The notes under the pieces were generated by a model that searched no databases, was not told the DNA's origin, and was given only the letters and a program-made list of their open reading frames with translations. A program made the position numbers and the translations under genes. Of a stretch of 64,000 nucleotides of DNA, positions 26,152 to 34,885 are shown in pieces. This DNA comes from Enhydrobacter aerosaccus (GTDB taxonomy: Bacteria; Pseudomonadota; Alphaproteobacteria; Reyranellales; Reyranellaceae), in contig NZ_FUWJ01000002.1 of assembly GCF_900167455.1 (NCBI RefSeq), positions 434,305-498,304 on the forward strand. Direction: 5' to 3'. Each line of letters starts with the position of its first letter. The first letter of the stretch is position 1.

Positions 26152-26946
26152 TCAGAATGCTCGGCCGAGAATCAACTTGGTCACGATCGCATCGGATCCC
26201 TGAGTCAGCCCGACCCCCACGCCGAAGTTCACATCGAGGCCGAAGGCCTTGAAGTCGACGACACCGAACAGGTTGTGCTGCTGCGTATCGATGGTCGAGA
26301 AATTCCCCAGCGGTCCCATGTTGGCGTAGTACTCGGCGCCGACCCACACATCGCCGCTCACCTGCCGGGCCAAGCGCATGGCCGGGGCGAAGTCCACCGC
26401 GCCCTCGCTGCCAAAACTGACGTCTATGATCGGATTGATGATGGCTTCCCATCCGTTCTCGCGCACGCCGAGAATGGGCCTCAATTCGATCCCGAACGGA
26501 CTCTGTGCAAAGCGCGGCGTCTGGTAGCTCAACTCGATGTTGAGACCGTAAAAGAGATTGCGCTCCTCGGCATGCGGGGAGACGAACAAGTGGCGGAACT
26601 TCACCCCGCCCGGGATGAAGGTGCCTGTCGCATCGACGGTAAAGGGTGCGTAGAACCCGATCTCGTACCAATCGGTCACACCGTAGGCGAGTTCGGGCGT
26701 GCCGTTGAGGGTGTGGAACGGCGCAATGCCTCCCTCGAAATCAGGCGTCGTACTGCCCTGCCACACGTAGTTCAGATGTTGCTGGAGCGTGAACGTGCCG
26801 ACCGGCGCAATCTCTGCATTGTAAACTTGGATCTCATCGGTCGCCCAGGCATCTACCGGTGCGAATTGCAACGCATTCGCAACTAAACCGAGAACAACCA
26901 ATCGCCCGGCATGACGGTATGAAGAACAAGCATTGGACGGGGTCAT
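26152..26946 (-). CDS. exported, probable outer-membrane beta-structured protein
   Basis: 264 residues. A signal peptide (hydrophobic GRLVVLGLVANALQF, cleavage near DAWA) is followed by alternating strands rich in aromatic residues (TPELAYGVTDWYEIGFYAPF, WVGAEYYANMG) and a terminal Phe (ILGRAF), all typical of a beta-barrel in the outer membrane. Proteins of this look are often annotated as transporter or hypothetical. It is convergent with the receiver gene (12-bp gap). ATG 26946 is chosen because the signal peptide begins there. The transported substrate is unknown. Confidence 0.7.
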   Translation of the reverse strand: MTPSNACSSYRHAGRLVVLGLVANALQFAPVDAWATDEIQVYNAEIAPVGTFTLQQHLNYVWQGSTTPDFEGGIAPFHTLNGTPELAYGVTDWYEIGFYAPFTVDATGTFIPGGVKFRHLFVSPHAEERNLFYGLNIELSYQTPRFAQSPFGIELRPILGVRENGWEAIINPIIDVSFGSEGAVDFAPAMRLARQVSGDVWVGAEYYANMGPLGNFSTIDTQQHNLFGVVDFKAFGLDVNFGVGVGLTQGSDAIVTKLILGRAF

Positions 26947-27186
26947 GACGATCCATGGCAAGAGTATGGTCCGCTCAATCAAGTTCAACGCCAGTAAACC
27001 AGCGTTTCGCGTGAACGCGAACACCGAAGTGAGACTAATAAACGGAGGGTTGCCACGCCCATATTTAAATTTAACTAAATCTAACTCACAATTTCGCGAT
27101 GACTTGCTCTCCCAGGATCGGGCCGGTAGCAAAGGCGGCAGAGGCGGGGCGAAGCACAACCATGGCGTGAATTACCAGGAGCCATC

Positions 27187-27780
27187 GTGACCGACAGACC
27201 GATCGAACCCTGGAAGACCTTGACGTCGCGTTACTCGTACGAGGACGAGTGGCTGAGACTGCGCAGCGACGCTGTCTCGCTGCCGAACGGCAAGGTGCTC
27301 GATCCGTACCACACCATCGACGTACCGGATTGGGTGAACGTGATTGCCATCACGGACGTCGGCAACCTGGTGCTGGTCGAGCAGTATCGTCATGCCGTGA
27401 AGCGCGTGCTGATCGAGCTTCCCGCCGGGAATGTCGATCCCGGCGAATCATCGGAAACGGCGGCGCGGCGGGAGCTGTTGGAGGAAACGGGCTACGCGGA
27501 CGGGCTCTGGTACGACCTGGGCGCCCTGTTCCCGGTGGCGTCGCGCTTTACGAACGAAGTTCGAGCCTACCTTGCGCTCGATGTTCGAAGGATCGGCGCT
27601 CCCAAGCCGGACGCCAGCGAGAATCTTCGCCTTCACGAAATCTCCTGGCAGCGCTTCGTCGACGATCTGCGTGCCGGCCGTCGCCCCATTCTCGAAGCAG
27701 CTCAGATGTCGAGCCTGTTCCTGCTGTCGCTGTTTGCGCAGTCGAGTCGTGATCCGAGAATTGCCAGCCTGCGATTATAG
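27187..27780 (+). CDS. Nudix hydrolase (ADP-ribose pyrophosphatase-like)
   Basis: 197 residues beginning with GTG at 27187, behind CAGGAG. The Nudix box GNVDPGESSETAARRELLEETG is complete in register: G-x5-E-x7-R-E-x2-E-E-x-G (about residues 82-104). The N-terminal part (YHTIDVPDWVNVIAIT) matches ADP-ribose and nucleoside-diphosphate-sugar hydrolases. It cleaves a nucleoside diphosphate linked to another group, probably as a housekeeping clean-up enzyme. It is convergent with the carbonic anhydrase. Confidence 0.9.
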   Translation: MTDRPIEPWKTLTSRYSYEDEWLRLRSDAVSLPNGKVLDPYHTIDVPDWVNVIAITDVGNLVLVEQYRHAVKRVLIELPAGNVDPGESSETAARRELLEETGYADGLWYDLGALFPVASRFTNEVRAYLALDVRRIGAPKPDASENLRLHEISWQRFVDDLRAGRRPILEAAQMSSLFLLSLFAQSSRDPRIASLRL

Positions 27781-27808
27781 GCTCCGATCTCGCCCAGCGC
27801 CGCGCAGA

Positions 27809-28483
27809 TCACGAGGTAGATCGATGATCCCTCGTCAGTCGTTCGGCGACAGATCGTTCGATCAGGGTATAGGACTGGCGCTCTGACTCGTAGGCGTACA
27901 TGTCACCGGTGGCGATATCGAACCACCAGGCGCTCAGCCGGAGCCGGTTCGCTTCGACGGCGGAGCGGACAGCCGGATAGGTCATCAGATGGTCGCGCTG
28001 GACCAATACGTTCAGTCGCGAGAGCTCATCGTGCAACTTCAGCGTCCCGTTCTGGGGCCTGTCCTGCTTGAGCCGGAATAAGGCGCCATCGGCATGATGC
28101 AGCCACTTCGCCAGGTTCGGAGCATCGTCCAGATGGCTCGGCGCCAGGACGGCTTTCATCGCGCCGCATTCGGAATGACCGCAAACGACGATATCCTCGA
28201 CCTGCAGGACGGATACTGCATATTCGATGGCGCTGGCTTCCGACAGGTCACCCGTCGATAGTCCTTCCTCGGTCGCCGGTGGAATGAGATTTCCGACATT
28301 GCGCATGGTGAAGAGCTCTCCTGGATCAGTTGAAACCAGAAGATTCGGAACGACCCGGCTGTCGGCGCAGGTTATGAACAAGGCATCCGGAGCCTGGACC
28401 TTCGCTAGTCCACGAAAGCGGTCGGCATATTGAGGCAGCAAGCGTTCCCGGAAGTCCACAATCCCCAAAATCAGTTTCTTCAT
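27809..28483 (-). CDS. beta-class carbonic anhydrase
   Basis: 224 residues. Zinc ligands are visible: Cys in ITCADSRV near residue 39 with the Asp-Arg dyad, and the His/Cys pair in VCGHSECGAMKAV. The enzyme interconverts CO2 and bicarbonate in the cytoplasm and supports carboxylation and pH balance. The C-terminal about 60 residues are typical of the plant-like beta clade. It is divergent from the efflux operon and convergent with the Nudix gene. Confidence 0.95.
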   Translation of the reverse strand: MKKLILGIVDFRERLLPQYADRFRGLAKVQAPDALFITCADSRVVPNLLVSTDPGELFTMRNVGNLIPPATEEGLSTGDLSEASAIEYAVSVLQVEDIVVCGHSECGAMKAVLAPSHLDDAPNLAKWLHHADGALFRLKQDRPQNGTLKLHDELSRLNVLVQRDHLMTYPAVRSAVEANRLRLSAWWFDIATGDMYAYESERQSYTLIERSVAERLTRDHRSTS

Positions 28484-28564
28484 GCGCCTTAATCTCCGGG
28501 CCTCAAACTCGCCGTAAGCCGATGTCGCTCGAAGGCAGAAGCGACGTCGTCATTTCAACAACAC

Positions 28565-28592
28565 TTGCAGCGGCAATGCATGCTCTTATAGT
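28565..28592 (+). promoter_or_regulatory. candidate sigma-70 promoter of the RND efflux operon
   Basis: TTGCAG at 28565-28570 and TATAGT at 28587-28592 are separated by 16 bp. The GTG start of the outer-membrane lipoprotein gene follows about 70 bp later. No repressor gene flanks the operon and no clear operator was identified. Confidence 0.45.
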
Positions 28593-28661
28593 GGCAAAGG
28601 AGAGGCAGTGCAGCCGGCAAGCGGTTGCTCGGGGATGCGTTGAGCCGAGGGGGAGCGTTAA

Positions 28662-30350
28662 GTGTTGCAGCGGCGCGGCCAACGTAGTCGCGACGGAGGC
28701 TGGGCGAGCTTCGGGTCGACGAAGCAGGCGCGGCCTCTGGCGCGGCCAATTCGCGACATCGTCACCGGCTCGGCAATACCGCCTCTTCTGGCGCTGGCCT
28801 TGACACTCGGAGGGTGCGAGGTCGGTCCGGATTTCAAATCGGCCGACGCTCCGGTCTCCGATAAGTGGCTGGAGGCAAATAATCCGTCCGTAAAGACCGA
28901 CCGCCAAGAATACGAGCAGTGGTGGACGGTCTACAACGATCCAACGCTCAACCAGCTGATCGATAAGGCCTATCGCCAGAACTTGAGCCTTCAGGCCGCG
29001 GGAGCCAGGGTTCTGGAAGCGCGGGCGATCCTGGGTATCTCGATTGGCCAGTTCTACCCGCAGGTGCAGCAGGTCAACGTAAGTGCGGCCTATGCGCAGG
29101 CAAGCAAGACCGACACCAGTTCGAACCCTGGCAGCTTCCTCGACAACTACTGGAAGGCGACGATGGGCCTCCAAGTCGCCTGGGAAATCGATCTCTGGGG
29201 CAAGTTCCGGCGCTCGACGGAATCGGCCAGCGCCTCCTATCTCGCTTCGATCGCCACCTATGACGATGCGCTCGTCACTCTGCTGAGCGATGTCGCAACA
29301 ACGTATATCGGCATTCGCACGCTACAGACCCAGATCGAGATCGCGAAGGAAAACGTCGTCAAGCAGCAGAGAGCGCTGATAATCGCCAGGGACCGTTATC
29401 GCGGCGGTGTCGCCACCGAGCTCGACGTCTACCAGGCCGAAAACGTCCTCGGTCAGACCCAGTCGACCATCCCCCAATTGACGGCCCAGTTGCAGAAGGG
29501 CGAAGACGCCCTGCGCGTGCTGCTCGGCATGCCGCCGCAATCGGTCGACGCCCTGATCGCCGGCCCGCAGACGATTCCTGTTCCGCCTCAGGATGTCGCG
29601 GTTGGCATTCCCGCCGACCTCGTCCGCCGGCGCCCCGATATCCGCAGCGCCGAACTCAAGGCGGCCGCCCAAAGCGCCAAGATCGGCATGACCAAGGCCC
29701 AGCTCTTTCCAGCCTTCACCCTCTCGGGTGTGTTCGGGACAACGGCCGGGGGCTCGACGGAAAACCCGCTCGACCAGGTCTTCAGCTCCCGAAGCATTTT
29801 CTTCGCCTTCGGCCCATCCTTCTCCTGGCCGGTCCTCAATTACGGACAGATCACCAACAAGGTCCGCGTCCAGGACGCGCGGCTGCAGGCCTTGCTGTTG
29901 GAATACCAGGACACGGTGCTGAAGGCGCAGAAGGAGGTCGAGGACGGGCTGAGCGGCTTCCTGCAAGGGCGACAACAGGTCGAACTGTTGAAAGGCAGCG
30001 TCAGCGCCGCCACCAAGGCGATGAATATCGCCATGGACCAGTACACGCTTGGCACGCGCGACTTCACGACGGTGCTCACGGCGGCCCAGAACCTCTATCA
30101 GGCGCAGAGCAATCTGGCTTCCGCCTCGGGCAACGTCTCCGCCAGCCTTGCCACCCTCTATCGCTCCCTGGGCGGTGGCTGGCAGATCCGGGGCAACAGC
30201 GAATTCGTCAACGACAAGGTCCGCGCCGAGATGCGCAACCGGACCGACTGGGGCAGCGTCCTGCCGCCTGCTGGTCCGCCGCCGCAACCTGAACCGGGTC
30301 TGCCCGGTCCCGACAATGTCGGACCGAACGTGCAGGCTCCGAAGTGGTGA
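28662..30350 (+). CDS. RND efflux outer-membrane lipoprotein (NodT/OprM type)
   Basis: 562 residues from GTG 28662, six nucleotides after GGGGGAG. It is a TolC-like trimeric channel subunit with a lipobox LTLGGC followed by EVGPDF, so the mature protein is acylated at a Cys near residue 52. The n-region before the hydrophobic core is unusually long. The repeated helical hairpins (LDVYQAENVLGQTQ, later TLGTRDFTTVLTAAQNLYQAQ) and the RRRPDIRSAE-type segment are family hallmarks. First gene of the operon with a membrane-fusion protein (31-bp gap) and the pump, giving a full tripartite exporter. Confidence 0.92.
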   Translation: MLQRRGQRSRDGGWASFGSTKQARPLARPIRDIVTGSAIPPLLALALTLGGCEVGPDFKSADAPVSDKWLEANNPSVKTDRQEYEQWWTVYNDPTLNQLIDKAYRQNLSLQAAGARVLEARAILGISIGQFYPQVQQVNVSAAYAQASKTDTSSNPGSFLDNYWKATMGLQVAWEIDLWGKFRRSTESASASYLASIATYDDALVTLLSDVATTYIGIRTLQTQIEIAKENVVKQQRALIIARDRYRGGVATELDVYQAENVLGQTQSTIPQLTAQLQKGEDALRVLLGMPPQSVDALIAGPQTIPVPPQDVAVGIPADLVRRRPDIRSAELKAAAQSAKIGMTKAQLFPAFTLSGVFGTTAGGSTENPLDQVFSSRSIFFAFGPSFSWPVLNYGQITNKVRVQDARLQALLLEYQDTVLKAQKEVEDGLSGFLQGRQQVELLKGSVSAATKAMNIAMDQYTLGTRDFTTVLTAAQNLYQAQSNLASASGNVSASLATLYRSLGGGWQIRGNSEFVNDKVRAEMRNRTDWGSVLPPAGPPPQPEPGLPGPDNVGPNVQAPKW

Positions 30351-30381
30351 CGCCCATGATCAGCCAACTTGCAGAAGCGCA

Positions 30382-31647
30382 ATGCCCATGACGCCTCGAG
30401 CCAGCACAACGCGCAACAGACTTCTGGTTGCCGCGGTCGTAGCGGCGGCCGCCATCGGGATCGTCGGCCAGTTCGAAGGATGGTGGCGCAATCCCAGTAC
30501 CGGCACTTCCTCCGGTCCGACGCCGAGCCCGGCCACCGGCCAGGCGCAGACGTCACAGTCCGCCCCGGCGACCACGACACAGACGGCGCCGCCTGACGCT
30601 GCCAGCGCGAAAGTCCCCGTCGCCAAGCCGAAGGTCCAGACCATCAGTGACACGCTGGAGATCACTGGCAACGCCGCCGCTGTCAGCCAAGTGAAGCTCG
30701 TCGCCCGTGTCGTCGGCTACCTGGAAAAGATCCACTTCGAGGACGGCGCCCTCGTCCGCAAGGGCGACCTGCTCTTCACCATCCAGCAGGATCAGTGGAA
30801 GGCGCAGCTGCAGCAGGCCAAGGCCCAGCTCCAGCTTCAGCAGGCGGCGCTGAGCTACGCCAAGACCGAAGTGCAGCGATACACGGAGCTGGTGAAGCGA
30901 TCGGCCGCGCCGCAGATCGAGATCGATCACTGGGTGTTCGAGAAGGAGAGTGCCGAAGCCAATATCCTGGCCGCCCAGGCCCAGATCGCGATCGCCCAGC
31001 TCAACCTCGACTACACCGAGGTTCGCGCGCCCTTCGACGGCCAGATGAGTAAGCATCTGATCGATCCTGGCAATGTCGTCGGTGCGACCACGGAAACCGC
31101 CCTCGCCCAGATCACGCAGCTCGACCCGATCTATGTCGAGGCCAACATCAGTTCACAGCAGGCGCTGCAGATCCGGACCAATCTCGACCAGCGCCGCCTG
31201 TCGCTCGAGGAACTGCACAAGGTTCCCGTGGATGTCGCCTTGGCCAACGAGACCGGCTTCCCCCTGCACGGCACGCTGCAATACGTGGCGCCGCAGATCG
31301 ATCCGGCGACCGGAACGCTGCTGGTGCGCGCCCTGCTCGCCAACCCTAATCGGATCCTGGTCCCCGGCATCTTCGCCAAGATGCGCATTCCAATGGGCAA
31401 GGAAATCCAGCGCGCGCTGCTCGTGCCGGATCGGGCCCTCCAGGAAGACCAGGGCGGCCGCTACCTTCTCGTCCTCGACAAGGACGATATCGTCCGCCAG
31501 CGCTACGTGCAGATCGGCCAGCAGGTGGGCGCCCTGCGCGTCATCCTGGGCGGCCTCGATGCCAACGACCGCGTCGTGATCGGCGAACTGTGGCGCTCCA
31601 CCCCCGGCACCAAGGTTTCGCCGCAGCTGAAATCGATCGACGGCTAG
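30382..31647 (+). CDS. RND efflux periplasmic adaptor (membrane fusion protein)
   Basis: About 421 residues from ATG 30382; another ATG two codons later is equally possible. An uncleaved N-terminal helix (RNRLLVAAVVAAAAIGIVG) is followed by a Ser/Pro/Thr-rich linker, then the lipoyl half-motifs (ARVVGYLEKIHFEDGALVRKG), a coiled-coil hairpin (QQAKAQLQLQQAALSYAK) and the beta-barrel (VRAPFDGQMSKHLIDPGN). It connects the pump to the outer-membrane channel. It ends 13 bp before the pump gene. Confidence 0.93.
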   Translation: MPMTPRASTTRNRLLVAAVVAAAAIGIVGQFEGWWRNPSTGTSSGPTPSPATGQAQTSQSAPATTTQTAPPDAASAKVPVAKPKVQTISDTLEITGNAAAVSQVKLVARVVGYLEKIHFEDGALVRKGDLLFTIQQDQWKAQLQQAKAQLQLQQAALSYAKTEVQRYTELVKRSAAPQIEIDHWVFEKESAEANILAAQAQIAIAQLNLDYTEVRAPFDGQMSKHLIDPGNVVGATTETALAQITQLDPIYVEANISSQQALQIRTNLDQRRLSLEELHKVPVDVALANETGFPLHGTLQYVAPQIDPATGTLLVRALLANPNRILVPGIFAKMRIPMGKEIQRALLVPDRALQEDQGGRYLLVLDKDDIVRQRYVQIGQQVGALRVILGGLDANDRVVIGELWRSTPGTKVSPQLKSIDG

Positions 31648-31660
31648 GAGCCGCGTCTCA

Positions 31661-34600
31661 ATGTCGAAATTCTTCATCGAGCATCCGGTCCTGGCCAATG
31701 TGCTGGCGATCGTCCTGGTCCTGCTCGGCGCCGTATCGCTGCTGCGCCTGCCGGTGGCGGAATATCCCAATGTCGTGCCCCCCACCGTGTCGGTCACGGC
31801 GAGCTATCCCGGCGCCAGTCCCCAGACCGTCATCGACACCGTCGCCCTGCCGATCGAGCTGCAGGTCAACGGCGTCGATCGCATGCTCTACATGGAGTCG
31901 ACCAGCGCCGCGGACGGCACCTACAGCCTGACCGTGACCTTCCAGATCGGCACCGATCCGGATATCGCCCAGGTCCTGGTGCAGAACCGCGTCCAGCTCG
32001 CTCTCGCCTCGCTGCCGACCCCGGTGCAATCGCAGGGCGTGAGCGTGATGAAGAAGAACACGGCGATCCTTCAGATCGTCACGCTCGACTCCGCCGACAG
32101 CCGCTACGACAGCCTTTTCCTCAGCAACTACGCCACCATCAATCTCGTGAACCAGCTCGCCCGCCTACCAGGCGTGGGCACGGTCAAGGTGTTCGGGGCC
32201 GGCACCTATTCGATGCGCGTGTGGCTGGATCCGGAGAAGCTGTTCTCGTTCGGACTGACGCCGCGCGACGTCAGCGACGCCATCAAACAGCAGAGCCAGG
32301 AAGTCGCGGCCGGCCAGGTGGGCATGCCGCCGGCACCGAAGGATGTCGACTTTCAGTACACGATCGACATCCAATCACGCCTCAACGAACCCGAGCAGTT
32401 CGCCGACATCATCGTCAAGGACCAGACCGCCCAGGGCGGACGGTTGGTCTATGTGCGGGACGTCGGTCGTATCGAGCTCGGGGCCCAGACCTATTCGCAG
32501 GACTTCCATCTCGACGGCAAGCCCGCGGCGGGCATCGCCATCTACCAGACGCCTGAAGCCAACTCCCTGCAGGTCGGGCAGCGGGTCAAGGACATGATGG
32601 CGCAACTCTCGAAGCGCTTCCCGGCCGGCATGCGCTACGCCATTCCCTACGACACGACGCTGTTCGTGACCGCGTCGATCAACGAGGTGTACACGACGCT
32701 GTACCAGGCCGGCATTCTCGTCCTCATCGTCATCCTGGTCTTCCTGCAGAATTTCCGCGCCACGCTGGTGCCAGCGACCACGGTGCCGGTGACGATCATC
32801 GGCGCCTTCGCCGGCATGGCGGCCCTCGGCTTCACCGTCAATCTCTCGACGTTGTTCGGTATCGTGCTGGCCATCGGCATCGTCGTCGACGACGCGATCG
32901 TGATCGTCGAGGGCGTCACCAAGTACATCGAGAAAGGAATGTCGGGGCACGATTCGGCCATCAAGGCGATGGGCGAATTGTTCGGGCCGATCATCGGCAT
33001 CACGCTGGTGCTGATGTCGGTGTTCCTGCCCGCCGCCTTCGTGTCCGGCCTCACCGGAAACATGTTCGCGCAGTTCGCGCTCGTGATCGCGGCGACGGCC
33101 CTGATCAGCGCGGTGAACGCCGCCACGTTGAAGCCGACCCAGTGCGCGCAATGGCTGCGCACGCCCGTCACGCCGGAGAAGCGGAACTTCTTCTACCGCG
33201 GCTTCAACCGCCTCTACGATCCGATGGAGAATGCCTACGCAGGCCTGATCGGGCGCATGGTTCGACGCTCGGGCCTCATGGTGGTCGTGGCCCTCGTGAT
33301 ATCGGTCGGCGCGATCTGGGGCATCGGCCGCCTGCCGACGGCCTTCATCCCGATCGACGACCAGGGCTACGTGCTGGTTGCCATGCAGCTCCCCGAGGGC
33401 GCGTCGCTCAATCGCACCACGGCAGCACTCGAACAGATCAACAAGACCGCCCACCAGATCCCGGGCGTGGACAGGGTCATCGCGCTCGCCGGCATGTCCA
33501 TTCTCGACAACAGCGCCGATCTGGCCAACGCCGGCACCTGCTGGATCATGCTGAAGCCGTTCGACGAACGCATCGGCGCAAAGGGGCAGGATCTCATATC
33601 CATCTACGAGAAGCTGTCGGCCGCCCTGATCTCGCTTCCCGATGGGCAGGCCACAGTGCTCCCGCCGCCGGCGATCCAGGGCATCGGTAATGCGGGCGGC
33701 TTCCAGATGCAGCTCGAGCTGCTGGGCGGCAGCTTCGACTACCGGAAGCTCGACGAATACGCTCGGGAAATCGTGCGACAGGCCGCGTCGGAACCCTCCG
33801 TCACCCACGTGCTCACCACCTTCAGGCCCGATGCACCGCACGTCGCTCTTACCGTCGACCGCGCCCGGGCCGAGACCCTGCGGGTGTCGGTCGGCGACAT
33901 CTTCGCCGCCCTGACCGATTACGTCGGTTCGACCTACGTCAACCAGTTCAACAAGTTCGGCCTGTCGCTTCAGGTCTATATCCAGGCCGAGTCGAAGTTC
34001 CGGGAGCATCCCGACGATCTGCTCAATCTCTACGTCCGCAGCTCCGACAACCAGATGGTGCCGCTGGGGTCGGTCGCGAAGCTGGCGCCTACCGTCGCGC
34101 CGCCGCTGGTCACGCTCTACAATCTCTTCCCTTCGGCCACGATCATCGGCGGTTCCGCGCCGGGCTACAGCTCCGGCCAGTCGATGGCGGCGATGGAGCG
34201 TATCGCCGCGCGCGTCCTGCCCCAGGACGTCACGTTCGAATGGACGGCGATGTCCTACCAGGAAAAGATCACGGGCAATCAGCTCTACTACGTGTTCGGC
34301 CTCTCGGTCCTGCTCGTCTATCTTTGCCTCGCCGGCCAGTACGAGAGCTGGATCCTGCCGCTGGCGGTCCTGTCGGCCGTTCCCCTGGCGCTGGTCGGTC
34401 CCGTCGTGGCCCTGACCAGCCTGGGCGTCGCCAACAACCTCTACACGCAGATCGGCCTGATGCTGTTGATCGCCCTGTCGGCGAAGAACGGCATCCTGAT
34501 CGTCGAGGTCGCGCGCGAGCATCGTATCCTCGGCGGCAAGAGCATCATGGAGGCGGCGGTAGAGGCCTCGCGGACCCGCTTCCGCCCGATCCTGATGACC

Positions 34601-34834
34601 TCCTTCGCCTTCATTCTCGGCGTGTTGCCGCTGGTCCTGGCGCAAGGCGCCGGCGCCAATGCACGCAAGTCACTGGGCATCAGCGTCTTCAGCGGCATGT
34701 TGGCCTCGACCTGCCTGGCCGTGCTCTTCGTTCCCAGCTTCTTCGTCCTGCTGCAGAAGTTCGACGAATGGCGTGCCTCCCGGAAGAAGGCGCATATCCC
34801 TGTCGTGAAGTCGGAGAGCGAAGCCCATGGCTGA
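31661..34834 (+). CDS. RND multidrug efflux pump, HAE-1 family
   Basis: 1057 residues, the usual AcrB/MexB length. It begins MSKFFIEHPVLANVLAIVL, with the first membrane helix. The proton-relay aspartates are visible in GIVVDDAIVIVEG, and the periplasmic docking and pore segments follow the two-fold repeated pattern. It exports hydrophobic or amphiphilic compounds using the proton gradient. It is third in the operon after the channel and adaptor genes. The substrate range cannot be read from the sequence. Confidence 0.96.
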   Translation: MSKFFIEHPVLANVLAIVLVLLGAVSLLRLPVAEYPNVVPPTVSVTASYPGASPQTVIDTVALPIELQVNGVDRMLYMESTSAADGTYSLTVTFQIGTDPDIAQVLVQNRVQLALASLPTPVQSQGVSVMKKNTAILQIVTLDSADSRYDSLFLSNYATINLVNQLARLPGVGTVKVFGAGTYSMRVWLDPEKLFSFGLTPRDVSDAIKQQSQEVAAGQVGMPPAPKDVDFQYTIDIQSRLNEPEQFADIIVKDQTAQGGRLVYVRDVGRIELGAQTYSQDFHLDGKPAAGIAIYQTPEANSLQVGQRVKDMMAQLSKRFPAGMRYAIPYDTTLFVTASINEVYTTLYQAGILVLIVILVFLQNFRATLVPATTVPVTIIGAFAGMAALGFTVNLSTLFGIVLAIGIVVDDAIVIVEGVTKYIEKGMSGHDSAIKAMGELFGPIIGITLVLMSVFLPAAFVSGLTGNMFAQFALVIAATALISAVNAATLKPTQCAQWLRTPVTPEKRNFFYRGFNRLYDPMENAYAGLIGRMVRRSGLMVVVALVISVGAIWGIGRLPTAFIPIDDQGYVLVAMQLPEGASLNRTTAALEQINKTAHQIPGVDRVIALAGMSILDNSADLANAGTCWIMLKPFDERIGAKGQDLISIYEKLSAALISLPDGQATVLPPPAIQGIGNAGGFQMQLELLGGSFDYRKLDEYAREIVRQAASEPSVTHVLTTFRPDAPHVALTVDRARAETLRVSVGDIFAALTDYVGSTYVNQFNKFGLSLQVYIQAESKFREHPDDLLNLYVRSSDNQMVPLGSVAKLAPTVAPPLVTLYNLFPSATIIGGSAPGYSSGQSMAAMERIAARVLPQDVTFEWTAMSYQEKITGNQLYYVFGLSVLLVYLCLAGQYESWILPLAVLSAVPLALVGPVVALTSLGVANNLYTQIGLMLLIALSAKNGILIVEVAREHRILGGKSIMEAAVEASRTRFRPILMTSFAFILGVLPLVLAQGAGANARKSLGISVFSGMLASTCLAVLFVPSFFVLLQKFDEWRASRKKAHIPVVKSESEAHG

Positions 34835-34885
34835 TGGCGGGCGAGGCAGATCGGGAAGCGTCAGCCAGAAACGCGACATTGCCAC

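Noticed and set aside
32375..34645. 756-residue open frame antisense to the RND pump
   Set aside because: Composition is dominated by Arg, His, Asp and Gln, as expected for a shadow of a high-GC gene; no ribosome site or motif.
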